Below, piece by piece: positions 1 through 12,509 of a stretch of 64,000 bases of DNA. The notes under the pieces are model-generated. The model worked only from the letters and a program-made list of their open reading frames with translations, did no database searches and was not told where the DNA came from. Within the stretch, counting starts at the first letter, position 1. The number at the start of each line of letters is the position of its first letter. Source of the stretch: Streptomyces spiralis (GTDB lineage: Bacteria > Actinomycetota > Actinomycetes > Streptomycetales > Streptomycetaceae); the NCBI RefSeq assembly GCF_014654675.1, contig NZ_BNBC01000005.1, positions 124,001 through 188,000 on the forward strand, given 5' to 3'. A program made the translations under genes and the position numbers.

Positions 1-2
1 CG

Positions 3-1973
3 CCCGCGGACGGGGTGTGGCGGGTGGAGCTGGCGGCGCTGAGGGATCCGCGGTTCGTCGAGCACGCCGTCGTGGAGGCGCTGGGCCTCACCGACCACAC
101 GACACGGCCGCCCCGCGAGATCCTGCTCGGTCATCTCGCCCGGCGCCGGCTGCTTCTGGTCCTCGACGGCTTCGAGCACCTGGCGGACGCGTGCGCCGAG
201 CTGGTGGCCGAGCTGCTGCGGCGGGCACCGGACCTGACGGTGCTCGCCGCGGGACGCAGGCCGCTGGGCGTGGCCGGTGAGCGGCTGTTCCCGCTGGCGC
301 CGCTGGCCGAGGAGGACGCGGCCCGGCTGCTCGCCGCGCGGGCCGCGCAGCAGGGCGTGACGATCGCCGCCGGGGATCCGGCCGTGCGGGAGGTGTGCCG
401 GCGCCTGGACGGGATCCCGCTGGCCGTCGAGCTGGCCGCGGGGCGGCTGCGGGCGCTGTCGCCCGCACGGCTCCTGGAACGTCTGGAGGACCGGTTCCGG
501 CTGCTGACCGGCGGCGGCCGGGACGCCCTGCCCCGGCACCGGACCCTGCGCACGACGATCGGCTGGAGCCACGAGCTCTGCGCGCCCGGGGAGCGGCTGC
601 TGTGGGCGCGGCTGTCGGTGTTCGCCGGACCGTTCGACCTGGAGGCCGCCGAGTACGTGTGCAGCGGCGGCGGGCTGCCCGCCGAGGACGTCCTGGACCT
701 GCTGACCGAACTGCTCGCGCAGTCGGTGCTGAGCCGCGAGGAGACACCGGCCGGCGTGCGCTACCGGATGCTCGACACGGTCCGCGCCTACGGTGCCGAC
801 TGGCTGGCGGCGGCCGGGGACACGGACCGGCTGCGCCGGCGGCACCGCGACTGGTACGTCGGCCTGGCCACCTGGTGCGAGTTGGAGTGGTTCTCGCCCC
901 GGCAGTCCGAGGTGGCCGCCCGGATCGAGGCGGAGCTGCCGAATCTGCGCGAGGCCCTGGAGTACTGCATGACCGGCCCGGACGAGGCGCATCTGGGCCA
1001 ATACCTGGCGGGCAGCCTGTGGTTCTGCTGGGCGGGGTGCGGGCGGCTGGCGGAGGGGCGGCACTGGCTGGCACGCGCCGTCGAGCTGGACGGCTCCCAC
1101 GAGCAGTCCCGGCTCAAGGCGCTGTGGGTGCTCGCCTATGTGGCGATCCTGCAGGGCGACACGGTGCCGGCGCTGGCCGCGCTGGAGGAGTGCCGCCGGA
1201 CGGCGGAGCGTTCCGGGAGCGCGCGGGCGCTGGCGTACACGGAGCACCGCACCGGCTGTCTGGCGCTGGTCTCGGACGACATGGAGCGCGCGGAGACGCT
1301 GCTGCGCTCGGCGCTGGAGCGCTACCGGGAGCTCGGCGAGCTCAACAGCGCCGTGCTGATGGCCCAGGTGGAGCTCGCGATGACCCGGGCGTTCCAGGGG
1401 GACCTGCCGGACGCGGTGCGGCTGTGCGAGGACGTGCGCCGGGTCTGCGAGGACCACGGGGAACGCTGGACCCGCGCCTACGCGCTGTACGTCCTGGCGT
1501 TCGCGGCCTGGCGGGTGGGGCACCTGGCGGAGGCCCGGGAGCTGCTCGTGGACTGTCTGGGCAGCGCGCACGGCTTCCATGACCTGCTGGGGTCGGTGCT
1601 GGCGGTGGAGCTGCTGGCGCTGGTGACCGTGGCCGAGGGCGACGCGGCGGAGGCGGCGGTGCTCCAGGGCGCGGCTGGCGGGATGTGGCCGTCGGTGGGG
1701 CTGCGACTGTTCGGGTCGGTGTACTACAACGCACCGCACGAGCTGTGCGAGGCGACGGCCCGGGACCGGCTGGGCGACGAGCGGTACGAGGAGTGCGTGC
1801 GGCAGGGGGCCGCGCTGGGCCGGGAGGAGGCCGTCTCCCGGGCGCTGCGACGGACCGGTGCGCCGTCGCCGGCGGCGTTGCCGGCTCAGCGCGGGCCGGA
1901 GGCCCACGGGAGGGCGGACATGCGTCAGCCCGCCGCCTCGCCCACCCGGAAGGGCGGGGAGACGGCGGGCTGA
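3..1973 (+). CDS. STAND/AfsR-LuxR-like ATPase regulator, 5' end outside window
   Basis: The frame is open from the first bases, so the N-terminus lies upstream of the window. The visible part has a Walker-B-like LLLVLDGFEHL, an NB-ARC GIPLAVELAAG motif, then a winged-helix-like segment and a long helical TPR-like region. This layout belongs to the large signal-transduction ATPases related to AfsR and ATP-binding LuxR regulators of actinomycetes. The C-terminus ends in a low-complexity Pro/Ala/Arg tail. I see no LuxR-type helix-turn-helix there, so any DNA-binding domain must be N-terminal and outside the window, or absent. The ligand is unknown. It is convergent with rpsD. Confidence 0.8.
   Translation, partial: PADGVWRVELAALRDPRFVEHAVVEALGLTDHTTRPPREILLGHLARRRLLLVLDGFEHLADACAELVAELLRRAPDLTVLAAGRRPLGVAGERLFPLAPLAEEDAARLLAARAAQQGVTIAAGDPAVREVCRRLDGIPLAVELAAGRLRALSPARLLERLEDRFRLLTGGGRDALPRHRTLRTTIGWSHELCAPGERLLWARLSVFAGPFDLEAAEYVCSGGGLPAEDVLDLLTELLAQSVLSREETPAGVRYRMLDTVRAYGADWLAAAGDTDRLRRRHRDWYVGLATWCELEWFSPRQSEVAARIEAELPNLREALEYCMTGPDEAHLGQYLAGSLWFCWAGCGRLAEGRHWLARAVELDGSHEQSRLKALWVLAYVAILQGDTVPALAALEECRRTAERSGSARALAYTEHRTGCLALVSDDMERAETLLRSALERYRELGELNSAVLMAQVELAMTRAFQGDLPDAVRLCEDVRRVCEDHGERWTRAYALYVLAFAAWRVGHLAEARELLVDCLGSAHGFHDLLGSVLAVELLALVTVAEGDAAEAAVLQGAAGGMWPSVGLRLFGSVYYNAPHELCEATARDRLGDERYEECVRQGAALGREEAVSRALRRTGAPSPAALPAQRGPEAHGRADMRQPAASPTRKGGETAG
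1926..1972 (-). terminator. Long hairpin across the stop of the STAND gene, likely rpsD terminator
   Basis: A 10-bp outer stem (CAGCCCGCCG paired with CGGCGGGCTG) continues into a second GC-rich stem. The structure lies inside the last codons and stop of the rightward gene, just downstream of the leftward rpsD stop. It probably serves as a shared terminator between these convergent genes. No U tract is evident. Confidence 0.5.
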
Positions 1974-2006
1974 GCCGAGCCGCTGGGTGCTACGTCCGGC
2001 TGGTGA

Positions 2007-2621
2007 TCAGCGGGCGTAGTACTCGACGACGAGCTGCTCGTCGCAGACCACCGGGATCTCCTTGCGGTTCGGCTCGCGGTCCAGGCGGAACGCCAGGGCC
2101 TTGAGGTTCACCTGCAGGTAGCGCGGGGTCTCGCCCTCGGGGGCGAAGCCGCCCTCACGGGCGATCTGGAAGAGCGTCTTGTCCTTGGAGCGGTCGCGGA
2201 CCTGGACCACGTCGTCGGGACGGACACGGAAGGACGGCTTGTCGACCTTCTGGCCGTTGACCTGGATGTGACCGTGGACGACCATCTGGCGGGCCTGGTA
2301 GATCGTGCGGGCGATGCCCGAACGCAGGACCAGCGCGTCGAGACGGCGCTCGAGCTCGACGATCAGGGCCTCACCGGTCTTGCCCTGGACCTTGGAGGCA
2401 CGCTCGTAGGCGCGGACGAGCTGGCGCTCGGACACGTCGTACTGCGCGCGCAGACGCTGCTTCTCCAGCAGACGGACCTTGTAGTCCGAGTTCTGCTTGC
2501 GGCCGCGACCGTGCTCACCCGGCGGGTAGGGGCGGGCCTCGAAGTACTTGACGGCCTTCGGGGTCAGGGCGATGCCGAGGGCACGCGACTTCTTGACCTT
2601 GGGGCGGGACTGGTTCGCCAC
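2007..2621 (-). CDS. rpsD: 30S ribosomal protein S4
   Basis: This 204-aa protein is the 16S rRNA-binding assembly protein S4. It has the typical N-terminal region and an S4 RNA-binding domain ([23 protein letters not shown]) in the C-terminal half, and ends VVEYYAR. The GTG start gives [16 protein letters not shown], the usual actinobacterial N-terminus. An in-frame extension upstream has no S4 character. As in other streptomycetes, rpsD stands alone here, away from the ribosomal protein operons. The 320-base region upstream may carry its regulation. Confidence 0.97.
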   Translation of the reverse strand: MANQSRPKVKKSRALGIALTPKAVKYFEARPYPPGEHGRGRKQNSDYKVRLLEKQRLRAQYDVSERQLVRAYERASKVQGKTGEALIVELERRLDALVLRSGIARTIYQARQMVVHGHIQVNGQKVDKPSFRVRPDDVVQVRDRSKDKTLFQIAREGGFAPEGETPRYLQVNLKALAFRLDREPNRKEIPVVCDEQLVVEYYAR

Positions 2622-2942
2622 TGTCTTTCGTCTCTTTTCGTAGTGTTCCGGCTTGTCAGGGTTGAGGGAGGTCGCATCCGCAGCCGGGGAATCCCACCGG
2701 GTCCGCTCGGGACCTGACGGGCAGCCGCTCCCCTGGTCTGGGCACGTACGTGCAGCACGCGAGTGGCCCACCTCCCGCTCCCAGGGCTCTGGGTGGTGGT
2801 GGGCTGCCCGCGACACCGTTCATCGGTGCGCGACGCTCCTGGAGTCCGCTCCCCCGAGGCTTGCCCCGAGGACTGGGTCTCCGGCTGGCTGTCCCGCTCT
2901 GACTGCGCGGAACTCAGCACTTCGGGTCAGTCTACAGGGCGC
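2622..2942 (-). other. Non-coding upstream region (possible leader) of rpsD
   Basis: These 321 bases between rarA and rpsD hold no convincing gene. Read on the minus strand they contain several self-complementary blocks. One is an AGTCC...GGACT stem enclosing two CCTCGGGG direct repeats (around 2842-2873). The last 20 bases before the GTG are purine-rich. S4 autoregulates through leader RNA in some bacteria. Whether this region does so is inference. Confidence 0.35.
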
Positions 2943-4298
2943 TCACGGGCGCTTTCGACCGAGGTGCTTGCGCGTCCACTCCACCGCGTCGGCGTAGCGC
3001 GCCTCCGAGCCGTGTCTGCTCGGGGCGTAGTACTCGCGGTCCTTCAGGGCGTCGGGGGCGTACTGCTGGGCGGCGATGCCCTCGGGCAGGTCGTGCGGGT
3101 AGACGTAGCCCTGGCCGTGCCCGAGCTTGGTCGCGCCCTTGTAGTGGCTGTCGCGCAGGTGCGCCGGGACCGGTCCGGCCAGTCCCTTGCGTACGTCCTC
3201 CAGGGCGGCGCCGATCGCGGTGGTCGCGGAGTTCGACTTGGGGGCGAGGGCCAGGGCGATGGTGGCGTGGCTGAGGGTGAGCGCGGCCTCGGGGAAGCCG
3301 ATCATCGCGACGGCCTGGGCGGCGGCCACCGCGATCGGCAGCGCGTTCGGATCGGCGAGGCCGATGTCCTCGCTGGCGGAGATCATCAGGCGGCGGGCGA
3401 TGAACCGGGGGTCCTCGCCGGCCTCGATCATCCGGGCCAGGTAGTGCAGGGCGGCGTCGACGTCGGAGCCACGGATGGACTTGATCAGGGCGCTGGCCAC
3501 GTCGTAGTGCTGGTCGCCGTCGCGGTCGTACTTCACCGCGGCCCGGTCGACGGTCTCCTCCAGCGTGGTCAGGCCGATCTCGCTCTCGCCCTTGTCCAGG
3601 GCGGCTCCCGCGGCGGCCTCCAGGGCGGTCAGGGCCCGGCGGGCGTCGCCGCCGGCGATGCGCAGCAGGTGGTCCTCGGTGTCCGCGGGGAGGGTGACGG
3701 TGTCCTTCAGGCCCCGCTCGTCGCTGAGCGCGCGGCGCAGCAGGCCGCGGATGTCCTCGTCCGTGAGCGGTTCGAGGGTGAGCAGCAGGGAGCGGGACAG
3801 CAGCGGGGAGATCACCGAGAAGTACGGGTTCTCCGTGGTGGCGGCGATCAGGGTCACCCAGCGGTTCTCCACCGCCGGGAGCAGGGAGTCCTGCTGGGCC
3901 TTGCTGAAGCGGTGGATCTCGTCCAGGAAGAGGACGGTCTCCTGGCCGTACCCGCCGGTGGCGCGGCGGGCGCCGTCGATGACCGCGCGGACCTCCTTGA
4001 CGCCCGCGGTGATCGCCGACAGCTCCACGAAGCGCTTGTTGGTGGCCTTGGAGACCACGTACGCCAGGGTCGTCTTGCCGGTGCCGGGCGGGCCCCACAG
4101 GATCACCGAGGAGGGTCCCGCCGGTCCCCCGGCGCCCTCGCCGACCAGCCGGCGCAGCGGCGAGCCCGGCTTGAGCAGGTGCTGCTGGCCCACCACCTCG
4201 TCGAGGGTGCGCGGGCGCATCCGGACCGCGAGGGGGCTGGCGGCCGGGTCCTTCTCCTGGCGTTCTTCGGCTGCGGCGGTGAACAGATCGGGCTCCAC
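2943..4298 (-). CDS. rarA: Replication-associated recombination protein A (AAA+ ATPase)
   Basis: This 451-aa clamp-loader-type AAA+ ATPase of the RarA/MgsA/WRNIP1 family acts at stalled replication forks. It begins with the family signature [17 protein letters not shown]. Walker A is [10 protein letters not shown] and Walker B is LFLDEIHRF. The [11 protein letters not shown] arginine-finger region and the C-terminal tetramerisation part with DSHYKGA and YVYPHDLP follow. The start is GTG. The length is normal for the family. It is separated by 59 bases from the VKOR gene upstream and reads in the same direction. Confidence 0.95.
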   Translation of the reverse strand: MEPDLFTAAAEERQEKDPAASPLAVRMRPRTLDEVVGQQHLLKPGSPLRRLVGEGAGGPAGPSSVILWGPPGTGKTTLAYVVSKATNKRFVELSAITAGVKEVRAVIDGARRATGGYGQETVLFLDEIHRFSKAQQDSLLPAVENRWVTLIAATTENPYFSVISPLLSRSLLLTLEPLTDEDIRGLLRRALSDERGLKDTVTLPADTEDHLLRIAGGDARRALTALEAAAGAALDKGESEIGLTTLEETVDRAAVKYDRDGDQHYDVASALIKSIRGSDVDAALHYLARMIEAGEDPRFIARRLMISASEDIGLADPNALPIAVAAAQAVAMIGFPEAALTLSHATIALALAPKSNSATTAIGAALEDVRKGLAGPVPAHLRDSHYKGATKLGHGQGYVYPHDLPEGIAAQQYAPDALKDREYYAPSRHGSEARYADAVEWTRKHLGRKRP

Positions 4299-4357
4299 GC
4301 TGAAACCCTATGGCACCGCACTGACAACGCCGTCGGGGCCGGGTGCGGCCCTGCCGG

Positions 4358-5014
4358 TCAGGCCCAGAGGCTGCTGCCCCAGCGGGTCAGGATCAGCATG
4401 GCGATGACGCCGCTGTGGGTGACCGGGAGCACCCAGGTGAACTCGCCGAGGAAGTTCTTCACCGCGCGCGGCGCGGGCAGGAAGTCGTTGCGGATGTTGA
4501 ACGAGGTCACGTACCAGAACATGGTGAGCGTGGCGACCCAGGCCAGCGAGCACCACAGGCACAGCGCGTTGATCCGGTACAGCGACTCGAACTGCAGCCA
4601 GGTGACGAAGCACACCCCGAACAGCGTGCCGAAGTTGAAGGTCAGCCAGTACCAGCGCGGGAAGGTGGCGCGGGCCAGCAGGCTCATGCCGACGCAGATC
4701 ACGATGCCGTAGCAGACCAGGCCGAGCAGCGGGTTGGGGAACCCGAAGACGGCGGCCTGCTTGCTCTCCATGACGCTGCCGCAGGACACGATCGGGTTGA
4801 GGCTGCAGCTGGGGGTGAAGGTCTTGCCGCTCAGCTTGCCTTCGAGGATCTTCTGCTTGTCGATCGTGATGACCCACGCGGCGAGCAGCCCGGCCGCGCC
4901 GGTGATCACCAGCAGCAGCGCGAAGGCCCGGCTGCCCCCCACCGTCCGCGGTCCGGCCACCGCACGGTCCGTCGCGGGGTCCGTGGAGACGTCCCTGACT
5001 GTCGTCTTGCTCAT
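4358..5014 (-). CDS. Vitamin K epoxide reductase family membrane oxidoreductase
   Basis: This 218-aa membrane protein belongs to the VKOR/DsbB-like family, which re-oxidises the periplasmic/extracytoplasmic thiol oxidase DsbA using quinone. It has the active-site CLWC (C152 and C155) and the loop cysteine pair C70 and C78, with about four to five hydrophobic segments. The ATG at 5014 follows a short hydrophilic N-terminus. An upstream in-frame ATG would add a Cys-containing stretch with no family similarity. A DsbA-like protein is encoded in this window at 44813, but no link is shown. Confidence 0.9.
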   Translation of the reverse strand: MSKTTVRDVSTDPATDRAVAGPRTVGGSRAFALLLVITGAAGLLAAWVITIDKQKILEGKLSGKTFTPSCSLNPIVSCGSVMESKQAAVFGFPNPLLGLVCYGIVICVGMSLLARATFPRWYWLTFNFGTLFGVCFVTWLQFESLYRINALCLWCSLAWVATLTMFWYVTSFNIRNDFLPAPRAVKNFLGEFTWVLPVTHSGVIAMLILTRWGSSLWA

Positions 5015-5388
5015 CACGCCGATTCCGTCACTAGAGAGGTGGACCTTCTTCGGGCACGGCCATTGTGCCGTACGCGCCTGTGTCTCCACCGTTCGTTGGG
5101 CATAAGGAAGTACGCGCGGTCGTCACCGAACGTTCGGTCACGGTCGTCGACGGAATCGAGGTCCTCCAGGGCAATCCCCCACAGGACGCGGGCGAGGCCA
5201 CCGTGGCGGGGCGGAGGCGGGCCCGGAGACCGGCACGCGCGCGCGTGACACGTTCACGCATCGAAATCGCCTGGCAGGCGGAATCGGCACACGCGGGGTT
5301 GACGTCGGTGCCCCGGTCGGCGAGGAGCACCGGCGCGGTGCGCGTGAGCCCGGCTGGCCGTGTGCCGCCGGGCTCCCCGTGCGTCTCC
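5015..5388. other. Intergenic region with a 14-bp perfect palindrome
   Basis: These 374 bases between hisS and the VKOR gene have no supported gene. They contain the perfect palindrome ACCGAACGTTCGGT at 5125-5138, about 110 bases upstream of the VKOR start, and a GC-alternating stretch near 5238. The palindrome resembles a repressor operator, but no cognate regulator is visible nearby. Confidence 0.4.
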
Positions 5389-6651
5389 TCAGCCGAGCCG
5401 CGACTCCAGCTCCGCCACGATCTCGTTCACGCCGATCGCCGTCTGCTCGCCGGACTCCATGTCCTTGAGCTGGACGACGCCCTCGGCGAGGTCGCGTTCA
5501 CCGGCGACGAGGGTGTAGCGGGCGCCGCTGCGGTTGGCGTTCTTCATGGCGCCCTTGAGGCCCTTGTTGCCGTAGGAGAAGTCCGCCGCGATGCCCACCT
5601 TGCGCAGCTCGGTGATCTTGGCGAACAGCACCCGGCGCGCCTCCTCGCCGAGCGGCACCGCGAACACGCTGGTGGTGGCGGGGAGTTGGAGTTCGACGCC
5701 CTCCGCCTCCAGGGCCAGGACCGTGCGGTCCACGCCCAGGGCCCAGCCCACCGAGGGCAGCGCGGGGCCGCCGATCATCTCCGACAGGCCGTCGTAGCGG
5801 CCGCCGCCGCCCACCGCGGACTGCGAGCCCAGGCCGTCGTGGACGAACTCGAAGGTGGTGCGCGTGTAGTAGTCCAGGCCGCGGACCAGCTTGGGGTCGT
5901 CCTCGAAGGCCACGCCCTGGGCCACCAGCAGGCACCGCACCTCCTCGTGGTACGCCTTGCAGGCGTCGCACAGGTAGTCGCGCAGCAGCGGGGCGCCGGT
6001 CAGCTGCTTCTGGACGGACTCCCGCTTGTCGTCGAGGACCCGCAGCGGGTTGATGTCGACGCGGCGGCGGGTGTCCTCGTCCAGGTCCAGGCCGCGCAGG
6101 AAGTCCTGGAGCGCGGCGCGGTAGACCGGGCGGCACTCCTTGTCGCCCAGGCTGTTGAGCAGGATGCGGAAGTTCCTCAGGCCGAGAGAGCGGTACGCCT
6201 GGTCCGCCAGGACGATCAGCTCGGCGTCGAGCGCCGGGTCCTCGGCGCCGATCGCCTCCGCGCCGACCTGGGAGAAGTGGCGGTAGCGGCCCTTCTGCGG
6301 GCGCTCGTAGCGGTAGTAGGAGCCGGAGTACCAGAGCTTGACCGGCAGGTTGCCCGCCTTGTGGAGGTTGGCCTCCAGGGCCGCGCGCAGCACGGAGGCG
6401 GTGCCCTCGGGGCGCAGCGCCAGCCTGTCGCCGCCCTTGGTCTCGAAGGCGTACATCTCCTTGGTCACGATGTCGGTGGACTCGCCGACACCGCGGGCGA
6501 ACAGCTCGACGCTCTCGAAGCCGGGGGTCTCGATGTAGCCGTAGCCGGAGTTGCGCAGCGGGGCGGCGATCGCCTCGCGCACCGCCAGGTACTTCGCGGA
6601 GTCCGGCGGGATCAGGTCGTACGTGCCCTTGGGGGCCTTGAAGGTGCTCAC
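5389..6651 (-). CDS. hisS: Histidyl-tRNA synthetase
   Basis: This 420-aa class II aminoacyl-tRNA synthetase charges tRNA-His. It has motif 2 ([16 protein letters not shown]), the histidine-specific [15 protein letters not shown] and GGGGRYDGL segments, and a C-terminal anticodon-binding domain ending AELESRLG. The chosen GTG at 6651 gives [13 protein letters not shown] with a GAGAGAC ribosome site. A GTG at 6666, overlapping the upstream stop as GTGA, would add five residues. It is probably co-transcribed with the upstream metallo-hydrolase gene. Confidence 0.96.
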   Translation of the reverse strand: MSTFKAPKGTYDLIPPDSAKYLAVREAIAAPLRNSGYGYIETPGFESVELFARGVGESTDIVTKEMYAFETKGGDRLALRPEGTASVLRAALEANLHKAGNLPVKLWYSGSYYRYERPQKGRYRHFSQVGAEAIGAEDPALDAELIVLADQAYRSLGLRNFRILLNSLGDKECRPVYRAALQDFLRGLDLDEDTRRRVDINPLRVLDDKRESVQKQLTGAPLLRDYLCDACKAYHEEVRCLLVAQGVAFEDDPKLVRGLDYYTRTTFEFVHDGLGSQSAVGGGGRYDGLSEMIGGPALPSVGWALGVDRTVLALEAEGVELQLPATTSVFAVPLGEEARRVLFAKITELRKVGIAADFSYGNKGLKGAMKNANRSGARYTLVAGERDLAEGVVQLKDMESGEQTAIGVNEIVAELESRLG

Positions 6652-6662
6652 GAAGTCTCTCG

Positions 6663-7373
6663 TCACATTCCTCGTCGGGGAGCGTCGGCTTGCGCTCCCG
6701 GGCCGGCGGCCACCTGCCGCAGATAGGGGTTGGTGGCGCGCTCCTGGCCGATGGTCGTCTGGGGGCCGTGGCCGGACAGCACCACGGTCGAGTCCTCGAG
6801 CGGCAGGCACACGCGGGCCAGCGAGTCGAGCATCTCGGCCATGTCACCGCCGGGCAGGTCGGTGCGTCCGATGGAGCCGGCGAACAGCAGATCCCCGGAG
6901 AAGAAGACCGACGGGACGTCCGCGGTCTCGGGCATCTGGAAGGTCACCGACCCCTTGGTATGGCCGGGCGCGTGCGCGACGGAGAACGTGAGGCCGGCCA
7001 GGTCCAGCCGGGCGCCGTCGGCGAGTTCCTCGACGTCGTCCGGCTCTCCCACGGTCAGCTCGCCCATCAGCGGCATCCCGATGGAACGGCCGAGGGCCTT
7101 CTCGGGGTCGCTCATCATGTACCGGTCGGCCGGGTGGATCCAGGCCGGTACGCCGTGCGCTCCGCACACCGGGACGACCGAGGCGACGTGGTCGATGTGG
7201 CCATGGGTGAGGACGACGGCGACGGGCTTGAGCCGATGCTTCTTCAGTGCTTCCTCGACGCCTTGGGCGGCCTGGTGGCCGGGGTCGATGATCACGCACT
7301 CCTCACCGGCGGCGGGGGCGACGAGGTAACAGTTCGTCCCCCAGGCCCCGGCGGGGAACCCGGCAATGAGCAC
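6663..7373 (-). CDS. MBL-fold metallo-hydrolase (glyoxalase II-like)
   Basis: This 236-aa protein has the metallo-beta-lactamase fold and the metal-binding motif THGHIDH. Further ligands are in [11 protein letters not shown] and FFSGDLLF, with a late SGHGPQT. This is the pattern of small glyoxalase-II-like thioester hydrolases, whose substrate in actinomycetes is not settled. The GTG start at 7373 follows a GAAGGACG ribosome site. Its end meets the possible early start of hisS, which suggests an operon. Confidence 0.88.
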   Translation of the reverse strand: MLIAGFPAGAWGTNCYLVAPAAGEECVIIDPGHQAAQGVEEALKKHRLKPVAVVLTHGHIDHVASVVPVCGAHGVPAWIHPADRYMMSDPEKALGRSIGMPLMGELTVGEPDDVEELADGARLDLAGLTFSVAHAPGHTKGSVTFQMPETADVPSVFFSGDLLFAGSIGRTDLPGGDMAEMLDSLARVCLPLEDSTVVLSGHGPQTTIGQERATNPYLRQVAAGPGAQADAPRRGM

Positions 7374-7541
7374 GATCGTCCTTCGTTTGTGTCGATACGG
7401 GCGGCTACAGGTGTGGTCAGAGCCTACCGGCGCTGCCGGATCCTCAGCGAACCCATATACGGTACGGGGCACACGCAGGCGTTCGACTCACAGGACGCAC
7501 GAGTACCGGTCGACACACGAGACGCATGAGGAGAGAACCCG

Positions 7542-8369
7542 GTGGTCAGCCAGGAGCAGCGGCGGCGTCAGCTCGCCCGGGAGAAGTTCTTGCGGCAGCA
7601 GCAGCGGCGTACCGCCGCACGGCGCAAGTCGCGCACGCGCAACTCGGTGATCGCGTCGGTGCTCGGCGTGGTGGTGATCGGGAGTGTCGCGCTGTACACG
7701 ACCGGTGTCATGAAGAACGACAAGAAGGACGACAAGGCCAACGCGAGCGCGGACGTCACCCCCAGCGCCTCGGCCACCAGCAAGGCACCGGACCCGTGCG
7801 AGAAGCCGGCCAAGGGCTCGGTGAAGAAGCTGAGCTGGAAGAAGGAGCCGGCGATGACGATCGACACGTCGGCGAAGTACACCATGAAGCTCGCGACGAC
7901 GTGCGGCGACATCGACGTGGCGCTCAAGACGGCCGCCGCGCCGCACACCGCGAACTCGTTCGACTTCCTGGCCGGCAAGGGCTTCTTCGACCACACCAAG
8001 TGCCACCGGCTGACCACGAACGGCATCTACGTGCTGCAGTGCGGCGACCCGACGGGCACCGGCACCGGCGGACCCGGCTACACGATCCCGGACGAGAACC
8101 TCAAGGACAAGAGCCTGAAGGGCAACGTGTACCCGGCGGGCACGGTGGCGATGGCGAACACCGGGCAGAAGCACACCGGAGGCAGCCAGTTCTTCCTGGT
8201 CTACCAGGACAGCCAGCTGCCGCCCAACTACACCCCGTTCGGTACGGTTTCCGAGGCCGGGATGAAGGTGCTGAAGAAGATCGCCGCCGCGGGTGAGAAC
8301 ACGGGCGCCGGCGACGGGGCGCCGAACGCGACGGTCGTGATCAACAAGGCCACGGTCACGAAATCCTGA
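7542..8369 (+). CDS. Membrane-anchored cyclophilin-type peptidyl-prolyl isomerase
   Basis: This 275-aa protein has a basic, Gln/Arg-rich cytoplasmic N-terminus and one membrane segment (about residues 36-56). A Ser/Ala/Lys linker leads to an extracellular cyclophilin domain. Core motifs visible are FFDHTKCHRL, GGPGYTIPDEN, AGTVAMANTG and GGSQFFLVY. It likely catalyses proline isomerisation in exported proteins. The GTG start is preceded by GAGGAGAGAACCC. It is divergent from the metallo-hydrolase gene. Confidence 0.92.
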   Translation: MVSQEQRRRQLAREKFLRQQQRRTAARRKSRTRNSVIASVLGVVVIGSVALYTTGVMKNDKKDDKANASADVTPSASATSKAPDPCEKPAKGSVKKLSWKKEPAMTIDTSAKYTMKLATTCGDIDVALKTAAAPHTANSFDFLAGKGFFDHTKCHRLTTNGIYVLQCGDPTGTGTGGPGYTIPDENLKDKSLKGNVYPAGTVAMANTGQKHTGGSQFFLVYQDSQLPPNYTPFGTVSEAGMKVLKKIAAAGENTGAGDGAPNATVVINKATVTKS

Positions 8370-8507
8370 GCGTCAACTGCGTAATTTCGGTCGCGCTGGA
8401 TGCGGACAGGCGAGGCGCCGTTCGCCTATGTTGGCCGTGACGAAACTGTGGACGATGCCCGGGGGAGCTTCGAGGCCCCCTCGCAGGCATCATGTGGAGG
8501 AGGCGCT

Positions 8508-9737
8508 GTGAGCAGCGACCCGTGGGGCCGCGTCGACGAGACGGGGACCGTGTACGTGCGGACGGCCGACGGCGAGCAGGTCGTCGGTTCCTGGCAGGCT
8601 GGCTCCCCCGAGGAGGCGCTGGCCTACTTCGAGCGCAAGTACGAGGGCCTGGTTGTCGAGATCGGCCTCCTCGAGAAGCGGGTACGGACCACCGACCTGT
8701 CGGCGAAGGACGCCCAGGCGGCGATCGACCACCTGCGTGAGCAGATCGACGCGCACCACGCGGTCGGTGACCTGGACGCCCTGCGTGCCCGTCTGGACAA
8801 GCTGGTCGCGACCGTCGAGGCGCGGCGCGAGGAGCGCAAGGCGCAGCGGGCCCGTCAGGCGGACGAGGCCCGGCACGCCAAGGAGGCGCTGGTCGTCGAG
8901 GCGGAGGAGCTGGCCCGGTCCGATCAGTGGCGGGCGGCCGGTGAGCGGCTGCGCTCGCTGGTGGACACCTGGAAGGGGCTGCCGCGCCTGGACCGCAAGT
9001 CCGACGACGAGCTGTGGCACCGCTTCTCCCACGCGCGGTCGGCGTTCTCCAAGCGGCGCAAGGCGCACTTCGCGCAGCTGGACGCGCAGCGCGAGGATGC
9101 GCGCAAGACCAAGGAGCGGCTGGTCGCCGAGGCCGAGGCGCTGTCGGACTCCACGGACTGGGGTCCGACGGCGGCCCGCTACCGCGAGCTGATGGCGGAG
9201 TGGAAGGCCGCGGGGCGCGCCCAGCGGGAGCACGAGGACGACCTGTGGAACCGTTTCCGCGGTGCCCAGGACGTCTTCTTCGCCGCCCGCAGCTCGGTGT
9301 TCGCCGAGCGGGACGCCGAGCAGGCGGAGAACCTGAAGCTGAAGGAGGAGCTGGCCGAGGAGGCCGAGAAGCTCCTTCCGATCACGGATCTGAAGGCCGC
9401 GCGGGGCGCCTTCCGCTCGATCAACGAGCGCTGGGAGGCCATCGGCCATGTGCCGCGGGACGCCCGGCCGCGGGTCGAGGGCCGGATGCACACGGTGGAG
9501 CGGGCCCTGCAGGAGGCCGAGGAGGCCGAGTGGCGCCGGACGAACCCGGAGGCACGCGCGCGTGCCGAGGGTCTGACCGGTCAGCTGCAGGCCGCCGTGG
9601 ACAAGCTGAAGGGCCAGATCGAGCAGGCCCGGACCCAGGGCAACACCGCCAAGGCGGACAAGCTGGAGAAGGAACTGGAGGGCCGCCAGGCGCTCCTGGA
9701 CCAGGCTCTGAAGGGTCTCCAGGAGTTCGGCGGCTGA
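8508..9737 (+). CDS. DUF349 domain-containing protein
   Basis: This 409-aa, charged, helical protein contains three DUF349-type repeats. They are recognisable by W-x(n)-LPR/AGR...DLW-RF...A...F patterns at roughly residues 145-200, 220-275 and 295-345, with coiled-coil segments at both ends. DUF349 proteins are widespread in actinobacteria and their role is not established. The GTG start follows a strong GGAGGAGGC. The gene is convergent with relA, with a shared terminator between them. Confidence 0.88.
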   Translation: MSSDPWGRVDETGTVYVRTADGEQVVGSWQAGSPEEALAYFERKYEGLVVEIGLLEKRVRTTDLSAKDAQAAIDHLREQIDAHHAVGDLDALRARLDKLVATVEARREERKAQRARQADEARHAKEALVVEAEELARSDQWRAAGERLRSLVDTWKGLPRLDRKSDDELWHRFSHARSAFSKRRKAHFAQLDAQREDARKTKERLVAEAEALSDSTDWGPTAARYRELMAEWKAAGRAQREHEDDLWNRFRGAQDVFFAARSSVFAERDAEQAENLKLKEELAEEAEKLLPITDLKAARGAFRSINERWEAIGHVPRDARPRVEGRMHTVERALQEAEEAEWRRTNPEARARAEGLTGQLQAAVDKLKGQIEQARTQGNTAKADKLEKELEGRQALLDQALKGLQEFGG

Positions 9738-9752
9738 CGACCCGCTGCGTCG

Positions 9753-9789
9753 CGAGAGGGCCCCGTACGGTGCGTACGGGGCCCTCTCG
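9753..9789. terminator. Bidirectional hairpin between the DUF349 gene and relA
   Basis: A perfect 16-bp stem (CGAGAGGGCCCCGTAC and its complement) with a 5-base loop lies between the convergent stops. It has no U tract, as is common in Streptomyces. Confidence 0.8.
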
Positions 9790-9807
9790 GCGTCGTGGGT
9801 ACGGCGG

Positions 9808-12327
<2,520 letters not shown>

Positions 12328-12450
12328 GAGGGCTCCTCGTGCGCGATCCGGGTCCCCCGGTCAGGCTCCGGAGATCCCATGGTAGCGATCCCGGGCTCCG
12401 GGATCGCCTCCAGCCCGATGTGAGGGCCGTTTTCCGAACAAACGCACAAG

Positions 12451-12477
12451 ACGGGCGCCGGATTCCTCCGGGCCCGT
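12451..12477 (-). terminator. Hairpin downstream of apt
   Basis: An 11-bp stem (ACGGGC, one bulged G, CCGGA paired with TCCGG GCCCGT) with a TTCC loop sits 33 bases past the apt stop, ahead of relA. It would separate the apt and relA transcripts. Confidence 0.6.
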
Positions 12478-12509
12478 CCGTGATGTGCCTCAGCCGGTGC
12501 TCAAACGGC

